In this document: positions 26,462 to 34,293 of the stretch, piece by piece
Numbering within the stretch: position 1 is the stretch's first letter
How the letters are laid out: the number at the start of each line of letters is the position of its first letter
NCBI RefSeq assembly: GCF_900103455.1
Contig: NZ_FNHI01000018.1
Coordinates: 77,819 to 141,818, forward strand
DNA from: Streptomyces wuyuanensis
GTDB taxonomy: Bacteria > Actinomycetota > Actinomycetes > Streptomycetales > Streptomycetaceae
Reading direction: 5' to 3'
DNA length: 64,000 nt
Notes under the pieces: generated by a model
Seen by the model: only the letters and a program-made list of their open reading frames with translations
Told to the model about the DNA's origin: nothing
The model's database searches: none
Position numbers and translations under genes: made by a program

Positions 26462-27169
26462 ATGAGGCAGGAAACGGTCGGCACGGTGATGGCGAGAACG
26501 GTGATCACCGCGGACCGAAGCACCTCGTTCAGGGAGATCGCCGAGTTGCTGCGCAGGCACCGTATCAGCGGACTGCCGGTGGTCGACGATGACGGAAGAG
26601 TGGTCGGAGTGCTCTCGGAAAGCGACCTCCTCTCGGGCCTGACGAGGAGAGAGGGCCGACGGAGGGGGCACAAGCGCACATGGCCGGCACTCATGGGTCG
26701 AGGCCCAGGCCGGGAGGACGCGATCCAGCAGCTCACCGCCGGCCGGCTCATGAGCCGTCCGGCAGTCACCGTGGAGGCAGGCGAGTCCGTGGCCGTTGCC
26801 GCTCGCACCATGGCCGAGCGGCATGTCGAGCGGCTCCCCGTCGTGGACGCGGACAACCGCCTCGTGGGCCTGGTCACCCGCGGCGACCTGTTGAAGGTCT
26901 TCCTGCGCCCGGATCCCGAGATACGCAGGATCGTCGTTCACGACGTGCTCGACCGCACGCTCTGGTTGCCTCCCGGCACCCTGGACGTCCAGGTGCAGGA
27001 CGGTGTGGTGACGCTCAAGGGCCGGCTGGAGCTGCGCAGTGAAGTGCTCGTCGTCGTACGCCTGGTCAAGGGGGTGCACGGCGTCGTCGATGTGGTCGAT
27101 CTCCTGAGCTACCGCTACGACGACACTCAGCGCCACCGGCCCGACGAGGGTCCGCCCCTCCTTGCCTGA
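26462..27169 (+). CDS. CBS-CBS-BON domain protein
   Basis: Cytoplasmic 235-residue protein, first of five paralogues in this window. Two CBS domains (about residues 5-60 and 95-155) carry HRISGLPVVDDDGRVVGVLS and VERLPVVDADNRLVGLVTRG; such pairs bind adenine nucleotides. A C-terminal BON domain (about 165-230) reads LDVQVQDGVVTLKGRLE. The combination occurs in actinobacterial dormancy clusters and is thought to sense energy state, but no partner is established. The ATG at 26462 has AGGA upstream. The gene shares its promoter region, with two palindromic boxes, with the ATPase. Confidence 0.85.
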   Translation: MRQETVGTVMARTVITADRSTSFREIAELLRRHRISGLPVVDDDGRVVGVLSESDLLSGLTRREGRRRGHKRTWPALMGRGPGREDAIQQLTAGRLMSRPAVTVEAGESVAVAARTMAERHVERLPVVDADNRLVGLVTRGDLLKVFLRPDPEIRRIVVHDVLDRTLWLPPGTLDVQVQDGVVTLKGRLELRSEVLVVVRLVKGVHGVVDVVDLLSYRYDDTQRHRPDEGPPLLA

Positions 27170-27315
27170 CGCAGCCGGATCGAGCCCCGACACGCGGTCA
27201 GGACTTGCTCAGCCCGAACCGAGCGGTGGTCCGGCGGACCTTGCTCCTCCGGTGTCGCGAATGTTCAAGGAAGCCGACCTGCGCGACGCAAGAGGGTCGC
27301 ATCGGGCACCGGTGG

Positions 27316-27329
27316 GGGCCTCTCGGCCC
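27316..27329. promoter_or_regulatory. OsdR/DevR-type box
   Basis: GGGCCTCTCGGCCC, about 90 bases before the cyclic-nucleotide-binding-domain gene. The same 14-mer occurs at 42175-42188 upstream of another CBS-BON gene, supporting a shared regulator. Confidence 0.6.
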
Positions 27330-27420
27330 AGGGCGCACGGCCCACCGCTGACGCAGTCTGGGGCTGGACGGATTCGGCCCCGCACGACGCCACCACCGGA
27401 ACGGAAACTCGGGAGGACCG

Positions 27421-27882
27421 ATGAACAGCTCCTTTCTCCACGGACTGCCTTCGGACGGCCATGACCGTCTGATGGCGTGCTCGCACGAGGTCTCGTTCCC
27501 GGCAGGCACGAGGATCTTCGACGAGGGCGACCCGGCCGACCGGTTCTGGATCATCCGCACCGGGTCGGTCACCCTCGACCTCCAGGCCCACGGCCGGCGG
27601 GCTGCCACGGTGGAGACACTGGGCCACGGCGATCTGCTGGGATGGTCCTGGCTGGTGCCGCCGTACACGTGGCGGCTGGGAGCCGAGGCCTTCAGTCTCG
27701 TACGGGCACACGAGTTCGATGCCAGGGCGGTACGCGGTCTGTGCGACGTGGACCCCGTCTTCGGACTCGCCCTGACCCGCCGCGCCCTGGAGGTCGTCGC
27801 CCACCGGCTGCAGGCGACACGGATCCGTCTCCTGGACATCTACGCACCCCACGGGAGCGGAGTGATGCAGTTCCCTCGGTGA
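27421..27882 (+). CDS. Cyclic-nucleotide-binding-domain protein without effector domain
   Basis: A 153-residue protein consisting of a single cNMP-binding beta roll and its capping helix: FPAGTRIFDEGDPADRFWII at residues 27-46, IRTGSVTLDL, and GHGDLLGWSWLVPPYTW in place of the phosphate-binding cassette. The helix-turn-helix of Crp proteins is absent. It is closely similar to the protein encoded inside the hydrogenase operon near 63.4 kb (shared RIFxEGDxADRFWIIRxG and LLGWSWLxPP). The cassette lacks the usual arginine-serine pair, so cNMP binding is doubtful. A palindromic box lies upstream. Confidence 0.8.
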   Translation: MNSSFLHGLPSDGHDRLMACSHEVSFPAGTRIFDEGDPADRFWIIRTGSVTLDLQAHGRRAATVETLGHGDLLGWSWLVPPYTWRLGAEAFSLVRAHEFDARAVRGLCDVDPVFGLALTRRALEVVAHRLQATRIRLLDIYAPHGSGVMQFPR

Positions 27883-28485
27883 TTCGCAGGTGTCGGCGCC
27901 TGGCCTCCGGCCAGGAGGCCGGCTGCGATCCCCTGCCCGGCGACGCGGCGCCCGGCTCGCGCGGTCCGGCGTTGGCATGGTGCCGGGCCCCGCCGGGGCG
28001 AACCATCGGCTGTGCCCGTGCGGCGACCGGCCACCTGCCGGGTTCTCCTTGCAGCGGTCCGCTCCAACTCCCCCAGCCGTCGGCCGAGCTGCCGACCACG
28101 GACCGGAACCGGCCTCCGCCGGTGGGGGGCGATCAAGAGGTGTCGGCGGGGAACGCCGCGCGGACCGCGGATGGAGATGCGGTTGCCCTGAGCCGGCCCT
28201 CGAGCACCGACGAAGCGGACCGGCACACAGGCAGACGGAAGCCTGGACGCCGAAAACCACTCGCCCTTCCCCGACCCGTTGCCTCAGCGCGCCGGCCGTT
28301 TCGGCTTCCCTCCGGATGCCCGGCTTCCGCTCTGCGGGAGCCTCCCCGCCGCTCAGCAGACGTCACTGGGGAGTCCCGTCGCGCGCTCTGCCGTACGGAC
28401 CGACCGGCCTCCCGTCGCGGTCACGGCTTCGGTCCGTGTCTCGCGGGAGACCCGGCCCGGGCAGGCCGTACACCGTGACCCGATA
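27883..28485. other. Intergenic, no gene recognised
   Basis: About 600 bases between the dormancy-type cluster and the sulfur module, marking the left border of the inserted detoxification region. No gene, terminal inverted repeat or integrase remnant was recognised. Confidence 0.35.
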
Positions 28486-28499
28486 TACCCCCGGGGGTA
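28486..28499. promoter_or_regulatory. CstR/CsoR-type operator 1
   Basis: TACCCCCGGGGGTA, a perfect 14-bp palindrome upstream of the persulfide module. It matches the C-tract/G-tract operators of CsoR-family repressors, one of which is encoded in this module. Confidence 0.75.
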
Positions 28500-28520
28500 A
28501 TAATGCTACGGTGGATCCAA

Positions 28521-28534
28521 TACCCCAGGGGGTA
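28521..28534. promoter_or_regulatory. CstR/CsoR-type operator 2
   Basis: TACCCCAGGGGGTA, 35 bases downstream of operator 1 and about 25 bases before the first gene of the module, so it would block transcription initiation or early elongation. Confidence 0.75.
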
Positions 28535-28559
28535 ATTTCCATGCGAAGGGAGTACCCGC

Positions 28560-29918
28560 GTGTTCTTCATCGACACCATCGAGTTGGAAGGTCTGGGCAA
28601 CCGCAGCTACCTGGCCGGCGGTGAGCGGACCGCGGTGGCGGTGGACCCGCCCCGCGACATCGACCGCGTGCTTGCCGCAGCCGCCCGGCGAGGTGTGCGG
28701 ATCTCCCATGTGGTGGAGACCCACATACACAACGACTACGTCACCGGAGGTCTGGAACTCGCCCGGATGGCCGGCGCCGCGTACCTCGTGCCGGCGGGGG
28801 CGCGCGTCTCCTTCCCACGGGTCCCGGTGTCCGACGGCGACACGGTCGACATCGACGCCGGAGTGACCCTCACGGCCATGGCGACACCGGGCCACACGCC
28901 CCACCACACCGCGTACGTACTCCACGACGCGGGCAGTCCGGTGGCCGCGTTCACCGGCGGTTCCCTCCTCATCGGCACGGTCGGGCGACCGGACCTGGTC
29001 GAACCGCGGCTGACCGAGCAGCTGGCCCGGGCCCAGCACGCCTCGGCGCACCGCCTGGCCACCGACTTGCCGGACGCGACGGCCGTGCTGCCCACACACG
29101 GCTTCGGCAGCTTCTGCTCCTCGGCGCAGTCCGAGGGTGACGCGAGCACCATCGGCAAGGAGAGGGCCGGCAATGCGGCACTCACCGCCGACGTGGACAC
29201 CTTCGTCGCCGACCTGCTGGCGGGCCTGGAGGACGTGCCCGCGTACTACGCCCACATGGGCCCGACCAACGCCGCCGGCCCCGCGCCGGTGGACCTGACC
29301 CCGCCCGCGCCGGCGGACGCCGAGGAGATCGCCGCACGTCTCGGGGCCGGAGAGTGGGTGGTGGACCTTCGCAACCGCATCGCGTTCGCCGAGGGACACG
29401 TGGCCGGATCGTTCAACTTCGAGGCCGAAGGCAAGCTCGCCACCTATCTCGCCTGGATGATCCCGTGGGGCAAGCCGGTCACCCTGCTCGCGGAATCGGC
29501 GGGGCAGCTGGCAGACGCGCAGCGTGAACTGGTCCGCGTCGGCATCGACCGCCCGGCCGCCGCTGCCACCGGAGGCCCGGACCGGTGGCTGCGTGAGGGC
29601 GAACCGCCGGCCTCGTTCCCACGGTCCACCTTCGCCGGGCTGGCCGAGCTGGGCCCCGACCGTGTCGTGGTCCTCGACGTACGCCGCGATGCCGAGCGTG
29701 CCGGCGGCTGGATCGAAGGCTCCCTGCACATCCCCGTCCACGAGTTGCACCGCCGCCTCGGCGAGGTTCCCGACGGAACCGTGTGGGTGCACTGCGCGGG
29801 TGGGATGCGGGCGGCCATCGCCGCCTCACTGCTGGACGCCGCCGGCCGGGACGTCGTCGCCGTCGACGACGGCTTCGACTCCGCGACCGACGCGGGTCTG
29901 CCCCTGATCTCCGGCTGA
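28560..29918 (+). CDS. Metallo-beta-lactamase/rhodanese fusion, persulfide dioxygenase-like
   Basis: Cytoplasmic 452-residue protein for persulfide or thiosulfate metabolism, similar in layout to CstB/BlhA proteins. Residues 1-230 are a metallo-beta-lactamase domain with VVETHIHNDYVTGG and GHTPHHTAYVL supplying the iron histidines; the position of the usual metal-ligand aspartate (TGDxL) is TGGSLLIG, with glycine at residue 134. Two rhodanese domains follow: the first (about 255-345) lacks a catalytic cysteine, the second (about 360-450) has VHCAGGMRAAIA. GTG 28560 has GGGAG seven bases upstream. First gene of an operon with a rhodanese and a TauE-like exporter. Confidence 0.85.
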   Translation: MFFIDTIELEGLGNRSYLAGGERTAVAVDPPRDIDRVLAAAARRGVRISHVVETHIHNDYVTGGLELARMAGAAYLVPAGARVSFPRVPVSDGDTVDIDAGVTLTAMATPGHTPHHTAYVLHDAGSPVAAFTGGSLLIGTVGRPDLVEPRLTEQLARAQHASAHRLATDLPDATAVLPTHGFGSFCSSAQSEGDASTIGKERAGNAALTADVDTFVADLLAGLEDVPAYYAHMGPTNAAGPAPVDLTPPAPADAEEIAARLGAGEWVVDLRNRIAFAEGHVAGSFNFEAEGKLATYLAWMIPWGKPVTLLAESAGQLADAQRELVRVGIDRPAAAATGGPDRWLREGEPPASFPRSTFAGLAELGPDRVVVLDVRRDAERAGGWIEGSLHIPVHELHRRLGEVPDGTVWVHCAGGMRAAIAASLLDAAGRDVVAVDDGFDSATDAGLPLISG

Positions 29919-29952
29919 CTGCCGGCCATTCACGAGCCCAGGAAGGAGTGCG

Positions 29953-30318
29953 ATGTTCCACTTCCGCCGGAACGCGTCCCGGATCACGGTGGACCAGGCC
30001 CGGAGCCGTACGAGGGGCAAGGAGCCCGTCGCCGTGCTGCTGGACGTTCGCGAGCAGGCCGAATGGAACGCCGGCCACGCTCCGGAAGCCGTCCACGTCC
30101 CGCTGACGAGGCTCCTCGCCGGCGGCGGGCCGCCGCCTGAAGCGGAGGGCAGGCCGCTGGTGGTGATCTGCCGCAGCGGGAACCGTTCGCAGCAGGCGGC
30201 GCAACTCCTCAACGAACGCGGAGCACACGCCGTGGACGTCGAAGGAGGCATGAACGCGTGGGCCGACGCCGGCCACCCGGTCGTCGACGGGCGCGGGAAC
30301 AGCGGCCGGATAGCGTGA
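29953..30318 (+). CDS. Single-domain rhodanese sulfurtransferase
   Basis: A 121-residue rhodanese that carries persulfide sulfur on its active cysteine. The pattern VLLDVREQAEWNAGHAPEAV, then VVICRSGNRSQQAAQLLNER and GGMNAWADAGHPV is complete; the active loop is CRSGNRS. It lies 34 bases after the fusion gene with AGGAAGGA before its ATG, and its stop overlaps the exporter start as GTGA. Confidence 0.9.
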   Translation: MFHFRRNASRITVDQARSRTRGKEPVAVLLDVREQAEWNAGHAPEAVHVPLTRLLAGGGPPPEAEGRPLVVICRSGNRSQQAAQLLNERGAHAVDVEGGMNAWADAGHPVVDGRGNSGRIA

Positions 30319-31058
30319 CGCCGCTCGTTCTCGCCCTCGTCGCCGGCGCCGTCATCGGCCTCTCCCTCGGGGCTCTCGGCGGCGGCGGCAGCGTTCTCGC
30401 CGTCCCCGCACTGATCTACCTGCTGGACTTCACACCGGCAGCGGCCACCACGGCCGGCCTGATCATCGTCACCGCCACCTCGGCCACCGCCCTGTACGCT
30501 CACGCGCGCGACGGCAACCTGGCCTGGCGGACCGGGGCGCTGTTCGCCGCAGCAGGCATCGCCCCCGCCTTCCTCGCCGGGGCGGGCGCCGGACACCTCC
30601 CCGAACCCATCCTGACCGCGGCCTTCGCCGCCGTCGCCGCCCTCGCGGCACTGCGCATGCTCCGCCCCTCCCCCGCCGCCCTGCCGGCGCGGATCCGCCC
30701 CGCCAAGGCGGCCGGCGCGGGGGCCGGCCTGGGAACCGTCACCGGACTCCTGGGGGTGGGCGGGGGGTTCCTGGCCGTCCCCGCCCTGGTGAATGTCCTC
30801 GGGTTGCGGATGAGGCAGGCGGTGGGCACCAGCCTGCTGGTCATCACCGTCAATTCCCTCGCCGCGCTCGTTGCGCGCACCGGAACCGGCGGCGATCTGC
30901 GGTGGGAGGTGATCGCACCCTTCACCGGGGCCGCGATCCTCGGCGCGTGGGACGGCAAGCGCCTCGCCGCGAAGCTCTCCGGCGACACGATGCAGAAGAT
31001 CTTCGCCGGCGTCCTGCTCACGGTGGCCGCGTTCATGATCGTCGACGTGATCACATGA
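30315..31058 (+). CDS. TauE/SafE-family sulfite exporter-like permease
   Basis: Membrane protein of 247 residues with about eight helices in two repeats. The repeat hallmarks GALGGGGSVLAVPALIYLL and GLLGVGGGFLAVPALVNVLG are typical of TauE/SafE. In cst-type operons such a permease exports sulfite or another sulfur product made by the persulfide dioxygenase. GTG 30315 overlaps the rhodanese stop, indicating coupled translation. It ends 20 bases from the converging repressor gene. Confidence 0.88.
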   Translation: MTPLVLALVAGAVIGLSLGALGGGGSVLAVPALIYLLDFTPAAATTAGLIIVTATSATALYAHARDGNLAWRTGALFAAAGIAPAFLAGAGAGHLPEPILTAAFAAVAALAALRMLRPSPAALPARIRPAKAAGAGAGLGTVTGLLGVGGGFLAVPALVNVLGLRMRQAVGTSLLVITVNSLAALVARTGTGGDLRWEVIAPFTGAAILGAWDGKRLAAKLSGDTMQKIFAGVLLTVAAFMIVDVIT

Positions 31059-31078
31059 GCCCGCACCGGCGAAAGAAG

Positions 31079-31366
31079 TCAGGCCAGCGACAGGAAGAGC
31101 TTCTCGAGACGGCCGCGCATCTCGTCACGGTCCTCCTCGGAGCGGCGGCCGTCCTCGATGTCCGTCAGGCACTGCTGCAGACCGGTCGCGATGATCGCGA
31201 ATCCCGCCCGGTCCAGCGCACGGGACGCGGCGGCCAGCTGAGTGACGACCTCTTCGCAGTCCCGGCCCTCCTCGATCATCCGGATCACTCCGGAGATCTG
31301 GCCCTGCGCCCGGCGCAGCCGATTGAGGACCGCCTTCAGTTCGGCTCCCGCCAGATCAAGCTCCAC
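31079..31366 (-). CDS. cstR: CstR-like CsoR-family persulfide-sensing repressor
   Basis: All-helical 95-residue repressor. The core LNRLRRAQGQISGVIRMIEE and the cysteine segment GRDCEEVVTQLAAAS are typical of the CsoR/RcnR/CstR family. Copper-sensing CsoR uses Cys-His-Cys; here cysteines are at 37 and 66, but the histidine position, four residues before the second cysteine, is glycine 62. That is the two-cysteine pattern of persulfide sensors such as Staphylococcus CstR. GTG 31366 follows GGAG. It sits beside operator 3 and among sulfur-transfer genes, so control of both flanking operons and itself is very likely. Confidence 0.85.
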   Translation of the reverse strand: MELDLAGAELKAVLNRLRRAQGQISGVIRMIEEGRDCEEVVTQLAAASRALDRAGFAIIATGLQQCLTDIEDGRRSEEDRDEMRGRLEKLFLSLA

Positions 31367-31383
31367 CGCAACTCCTCACGAAA

Positions 31384-31397
31384 TACCCCCAGGGGTA
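31384..31397. promoter_or_regulatory. CstR/CsoR-type operator 3
   Basis: TACCCCCAGGGGTA between the divergent repressor gene and the membrane rhodanese gene. A TAATAT -10-like element immediately follows it on the plus strand, so repressor binding would block that promoter. Confidence 0.75.
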
Positions 31398-31446
31398 ATA
31401 TAGACCCCTGTCGGGGCACCGTCGACTCCCAAGGATGACACCCACC

Positions 31447-32019
31447 ATGACCACACCCACCGCCCTCGGCATCGACGAGGCCCGCGACCGCCTGCACGAG
31501 TTGACCGTCATCGACGTGCGCACACCCGGCGAGTACGCCGGCGGCCACCTGCCAGGGGCTCTCAACGTTCCCCTGGGCCAGATCCGGCAGGCGCTGCCCG
31601 ACATCCGCCACGCCGCCGCACGCGGTGACGTACTGATCGTCTGCGCTTCCGGAGCCCGCTCCGAGAACGCCTGCAGGATGCTCGCCGACAACCACGTCAC
31701 GGCCGCCACGCTCTCCGGCGGAACCGCCGCGTGGGCAGCCGGAGGCAACGAACTGCGCCGCGAGAGCACGTCACGCGCCACCTGGGGGATGGAACGACAA
31801 GTACGTTTCACCGCAGGCATGCTCGTACTGCTGGGCCTTCTGCTCGGACTGCTCGTTCACCCGGCCTTCCTGCTCGTGTCCGCCGGAGTCGCGGGCGGTC
31901 TGGTCTTCTCCGCCCTCACCGATACCTGCGGCATGGCAGCCCTGTTGGCCAGACTTCCCCACAACAGGCCCCGCGCCGCCGACCTCGCCATCACACTGGC
32001 CGCGTTGCGCAGCCGCTGA
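31447..32019 (+). CDS. Membrane-anchored rhodanese (rhodanese plus DUF2892)
   Basis: Protein of 190 residues: an N-terminal rhodanese domain (residues 1-105) with VIDVRTPGEYAGGHLPGALN and active loop VCASGARSENA, then two membrane helices (FTAGMLVLLGLLLGLLVHP and FLLVSAGVAGGLVFSALTD) and the DUF2892 ending TCGMAALLARLPHN with a conserved cysteine. It would relay sulfane sulfur at the inner face of the membrane. ATG 31447 was chosen over an ATG 12 bases earlier because AAGGA would overlap the earlier one. The CstR-type operator is in its promoter. Confidence 0.88.
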   Translation: MTTPTALGIDEARDRLHELTVIDVRTPGEYAGGHLPGALNVPLGQIRQALPDIRHAAARGDVLIVCASGARSENACRMLADNHVTAATLSGGTAAWAAGGNELRRESTSRATWGMERQVRFTAGMLVLLGLLLGLLVHPAFLLVSAGVAGGLVFSALTDTCGMAALLARLPHNRPRAADLAITLAALRSR

Positions 32020-32164
32020 CGGCCTTGCCGGGAAGGCGGACCCTGGAAGGCGCCCACCCCCGCCTTCCCCAGGCCGCAGAGGGCTTCCGGGCCCGCCCGT
32101 CAGCACCGCGCGACCATGCTCCGGCGGCACCCTCCGACACGCGATGGCGCGCCGCCCTGAAAGA

Positions 32165-32208
32165 AGCCGGCCTCTGCCCCGGTCACGTCCGGGGCAGAGG
32201 CCGGCTTG
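32165..32208. terminator. Bidirectional hairpin terminator
   Basis: A perfect 19-bp stem (left arm AAGCCGGCCTCTGCCCCGG) with a six-base loop, located between the converging rhodanese gene and the thioredoxin remnant. It could end transcripts from both sides. Confidence 0.75.
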
Positions 32209-32228
32209 CGTGAGGGACCGTCCGGGCA

Positions 32229-32417
32229 TCAGCCCAGCACGTCCTCCAGGTCGCGCTCGATGGCCGCCTTCGGCTTGGCACCGACGATGGTCTTGGTGAC
32301 CTCGCCGCCGACGTAGAGGTTCATCGTCGGGATGGACATCACGCAGTAGGTGGCCGCGGTGGCCGGGTTCTCGTCGATGTCGAGCTCGACGAGCGTCCTT
32401 TCCAGGCTGATGCGGGA
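32229..32417 (-). pseudogene. trxA: Truncated thioredoxin gene (C-terminal half)
   Basis: Sixty-two codons in one open frame read LVELDIDENPATAATYCVMS, then IPTMNLYVGGEVTKTIVGAK and AIERDLEDVLG before the stop: the second half of thioredoxin, including the conserved cis-proline loop (SIPT). The N-terminal 45 or so residues with the WCGPC redox centre are absent; the fragment begins directly after the trxB stop. There is no start codon or ribosome site. A deletion joining trxB to the middle of trxA explains this, since trxB-trxA order is usual. The product cannot be a working thioredoxin. Confidence 0.8.
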
Positions 32418-33410
32418 TCAGACGGCGGCCGGGACGTGCTCCGGCCCGGCAGGGCTGGGGTGCGCGAGTGCGGCAAGGTAGCGCTCGGCGTCCAGGGCCG
32501 CGGCGCAGCCGGTGCCGGCCGCGGTGACGGCCTGCCGGTAGGTGTGGTCGACCACGTCGCCTGCGGCGAAGACGCCGGGGATGTTCGTGCGGGTGGAGGG
32601 GGCCGCGACCTTCAGGTATCCCTCGTCGTCCAGGTCCAGTTGACCCTCGAACAGTTCGGTGCGTGGGTCGTGGCCGATGGCGATGAACAGGCCGGTGGCC
32701 GCGAGCCGGCGGGTCCTGCCGGTGAAGGCGTCGCGCAGGGTGAGGCCGGAGAGCATGCCGTTGTCCTCGTGGAGCTCGGCGACCTCCGTGTCGAAGGCGA
32801 AGGAGATCCTGTCGTCGGTGAAGGCCCGGTTCTGCATCACCTGCGAGGCGCGCAGGGTCGAGCGGCGGTGGACCACGGTGACCGAGCGGGCGAAGCGGGT
32901 GAGGAAGGTGGCCTCCTCCATGGCGGTGTCGCCGCCGCCGACCACGACGATGTCGCGATCGCGGAAGAAGAAGCCGTCGCAGGTCGCACACCAGGACACT
33001 CCGCGGCCGGAGAGCGCGTCCTCGTTCGGCAGGCCGAGCTTGCGGTAGCCGGAGCCGGTGGCGACGATCACGGCCCTGGCCCGGTGCACGGTGCCCTCGG
33101 TGTCGGTGACTTCCTTGATCGGGCCGGTCAGATCGACGGAGACGATGTCGTCCTCGACGATCTCGGCGCCGAACCTCTCGGCCTGGGCCCGCATGTTCTC
33201 CATGAGCACGGGTCCGTCGACGCCCTGGGGGAAGCCGGGGAAGTTCTCGACCTCCGTGGTCGTCGTCAGCGAACCGCCGACGAAGACCGAACCGCCGAAG
33301 ACCAGGGGCTTCAGCTGCGCGCGTGCGGCGTAGAGCGCCGCGGTGTATCCGGCGGGCCCGGAGCCTATGACGATGACGTCCCGGCTGCGCCCTCCCCCCT
33401 GGGCGCTCAC
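32418..33410 (-). CDS. trxB: Thioredoxin reductase
   Basis: Cytoplasmic flavoenzyme of 330 residues that reduces thioredoxin with NADPH. The N-terminal FAD motif VIGSGPAGYTAALYAARA, the redox centre SWCATCDGFFF, the NADPH motif VVVGGGDTAMEEATFL and the C-terminal FAD motif GVFAAGDVVDHTYRQAV are all intact. Its GTG overlaps the arsC stop as GTGA, so it is coupled to the arsenate reductase, which needs thioredoxin as electron donor. The thioredoxin gene that should follow is truncated; reducing power must come from a thioredoxin elsewhere. Confidence 0.93.
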   Translation of the reverse strand: MSAQGGGRSRDVIVIGSGPAGYTAALYAARAQLKPLVFGGSVFVGGSLTTTTEVENFPGFPQGVDGPVLMENMRAQAERFGAEIVEDDIVSVDLTGPIKEVTDTEGTVHRARAVIVATGSGYRKLGLPNEDALSGRGVSWCATCDGFFFRDRDIVVVGGGDTAMEEATFLTRFARSVTVVHRRSTLRASQVMQNRAFTDDRISFAFDTEVAELHEDNGMLSGLTLRDAFTGRTRRLAATGLFIAIGHDPRTELFEGQLDLDDEGYLKVAAPSTRTNIPGVFAAGDVVDHTYRQAVTAAGTGCAAALDAERYLAALAHPSPAGPEHVPAAV

Positions 33411-33820
33411 GCGGTCTTCTCCGGCGCGAGTTCCTCGATCAGTCCCTCGACGAGCTTCCTGATCTCGTCGCGGATCGGGCGTACGGCCTCCACTCCCTGG
33501 CCCGCGGGGTCCTCCAGCGTCCAGTCCAGGTAGCGCTTGCCGGGGAAGACCGGACAGGTGTCGCCGCAGCCCATGGTGATGCAGACGTCGGACTCCCTGA
33601 CCGCGTCCACGGTGAGGATCTTCGGCGTCTCGGCGGAGATGTCGATGCCGACCTCGCGCATGGCCTCGACCGCGGCCGGGTTGACCTGGTCGGCGGGAGC
33701 GGATCCGGCGGAGCGGACCTCGATACGGTCGCCGGCGAGGTGGGACAGCCACCCGGCGGCCATCTGGGAGCGGCCGGCGTTGTGGACGCAGACGAACAGG
33801 ACGGAGGGCTTCTCGGCCAT
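33407..33820 (-). CDS. arsC: Thioredoxin-coupled arsenate reductase
   Basis: A 137-residue enzyme reducing arsenate to arsenite, with the low-molecular-weight tyrosine-phosphatase fold. The P-loop CVHNAGRSQMAAG (CxxxxxR), and the pair of further cysteines in ITMGCGDTCPVFPGKRYLDW, are those of actinobacterial/Gram-positive thioredoxin-dependent ArsC. First gene of a leftward operon with trxB, divergent from arsR. Confidence 0.93.
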   Translation of the reverse strand: MAEKPSVLFVCVHNAGRSQMAAGWLSHLAGDRIEVRSAGSAPADQVNPAAVEAMREVGIDISAETPKILTVDAVRESDVCITMGCGDTCPVFPGKRYLDWTLEDPAGQGVEAVRPIRDEIRKLVEGLIEELAPEKTA

Positions 33821-33887
33821 CGCGGGTCTCTCTCTTGTCTCGCGTACGGTGTCTTGCCACGTCACGCGGGGGCATCAGGCGCAAATG

Positions 33888-33923
33888 ACATCAGCACCTG
33901 GTGGCGTCAGCGGCCACTGATGT
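33888..33923. promoter_or_regulatory. Probable ArsR operator in the divergent ars promoter
   Basis: Inverted repeat ACATCAG ... CTGATGT with a 22-base spacer, plus further ATCAG half sites on both sides (CATCAGG near 33863, TATCAGCCC near 33931). It lies between arsC and arsR starts and is the best candidate site for the adjacent ArsR. Confidence 0.5.
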
Positions 33924-33937
33924 GAGAGTATCAGCCC

Positions 33938-34252
33938 ATGATGACGTCAGTCGACACTGACCTGATTCGGGTTCTGGCCGACCCGCTCAGGCTCCGGATC
34001 GTGACCCTCCTCGCCCGGGAGACGCTCTGCACCAGCCATCTGGTCGAGGAGACCGGCGCCAGGCAGACGAACCTCTCCAACCACCTGAAGGTGCTGCGCG
34101 AAGCGGGTGTGGTCGAGACCGAGCCCTGCGGGCGCTTCACCTACTACCGGCTGAAGCCCGAGGTCCTCGACGCGCTGGCCGGCCAGTTCGCCGATCTGGC
34201 CAAGATCGCGCACGCCACGGCCGAGGCGAACATCAAGCGTTCCTGCCCCTGA
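33938..34252 (+). CDS. arsR: ArsR-family repressor
   Basis: Winged-helix repressor of 104 residues. The helix-turn-helix reads TSHLVEETGARQTNLSNHLK, followed by VLREAGVVETEPCGRFTYYR with the wing. Cysteines occur at residue 31 (before the recognition helix), in the wing and near the C terminus, enough for an arsenite site, but they do not form the CxC pair of E. coli-type ArsR. It controls the arsC-trxB operon and its own operon with the aquaporin and monooxygenase genes. Confidence 0.9.
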   Translation: MMTSVDTDLIRVLADPLRLRIVTLLARETLCTSHLVEETGARQTNLSNHLKVLREAGVVETEPCGRFTYYRLKPEVLDALAGQFADLAKIAHATAEANIKRSCP

Positions 34253-34293
34253 TTCACCGCGCACCGCGCGCCCGCACGCATCAAGGAGTTCTG

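Noticed and set aside
26102..27193. N-terminal extension of the P-type ATPase frame by about 360 codons
   Set aside because: The extension overlaps the CBS-BON gene on the other strand, lacks family similarity and would be twice interrupted by regulator boxes; a normal start exists at 26101.
33110..33130. A GGGCCGGTCAGATC stretch resembling a regulator box
   Set aside because: It lies inside the trxB coding sequence and its right half does not match the palindrome.
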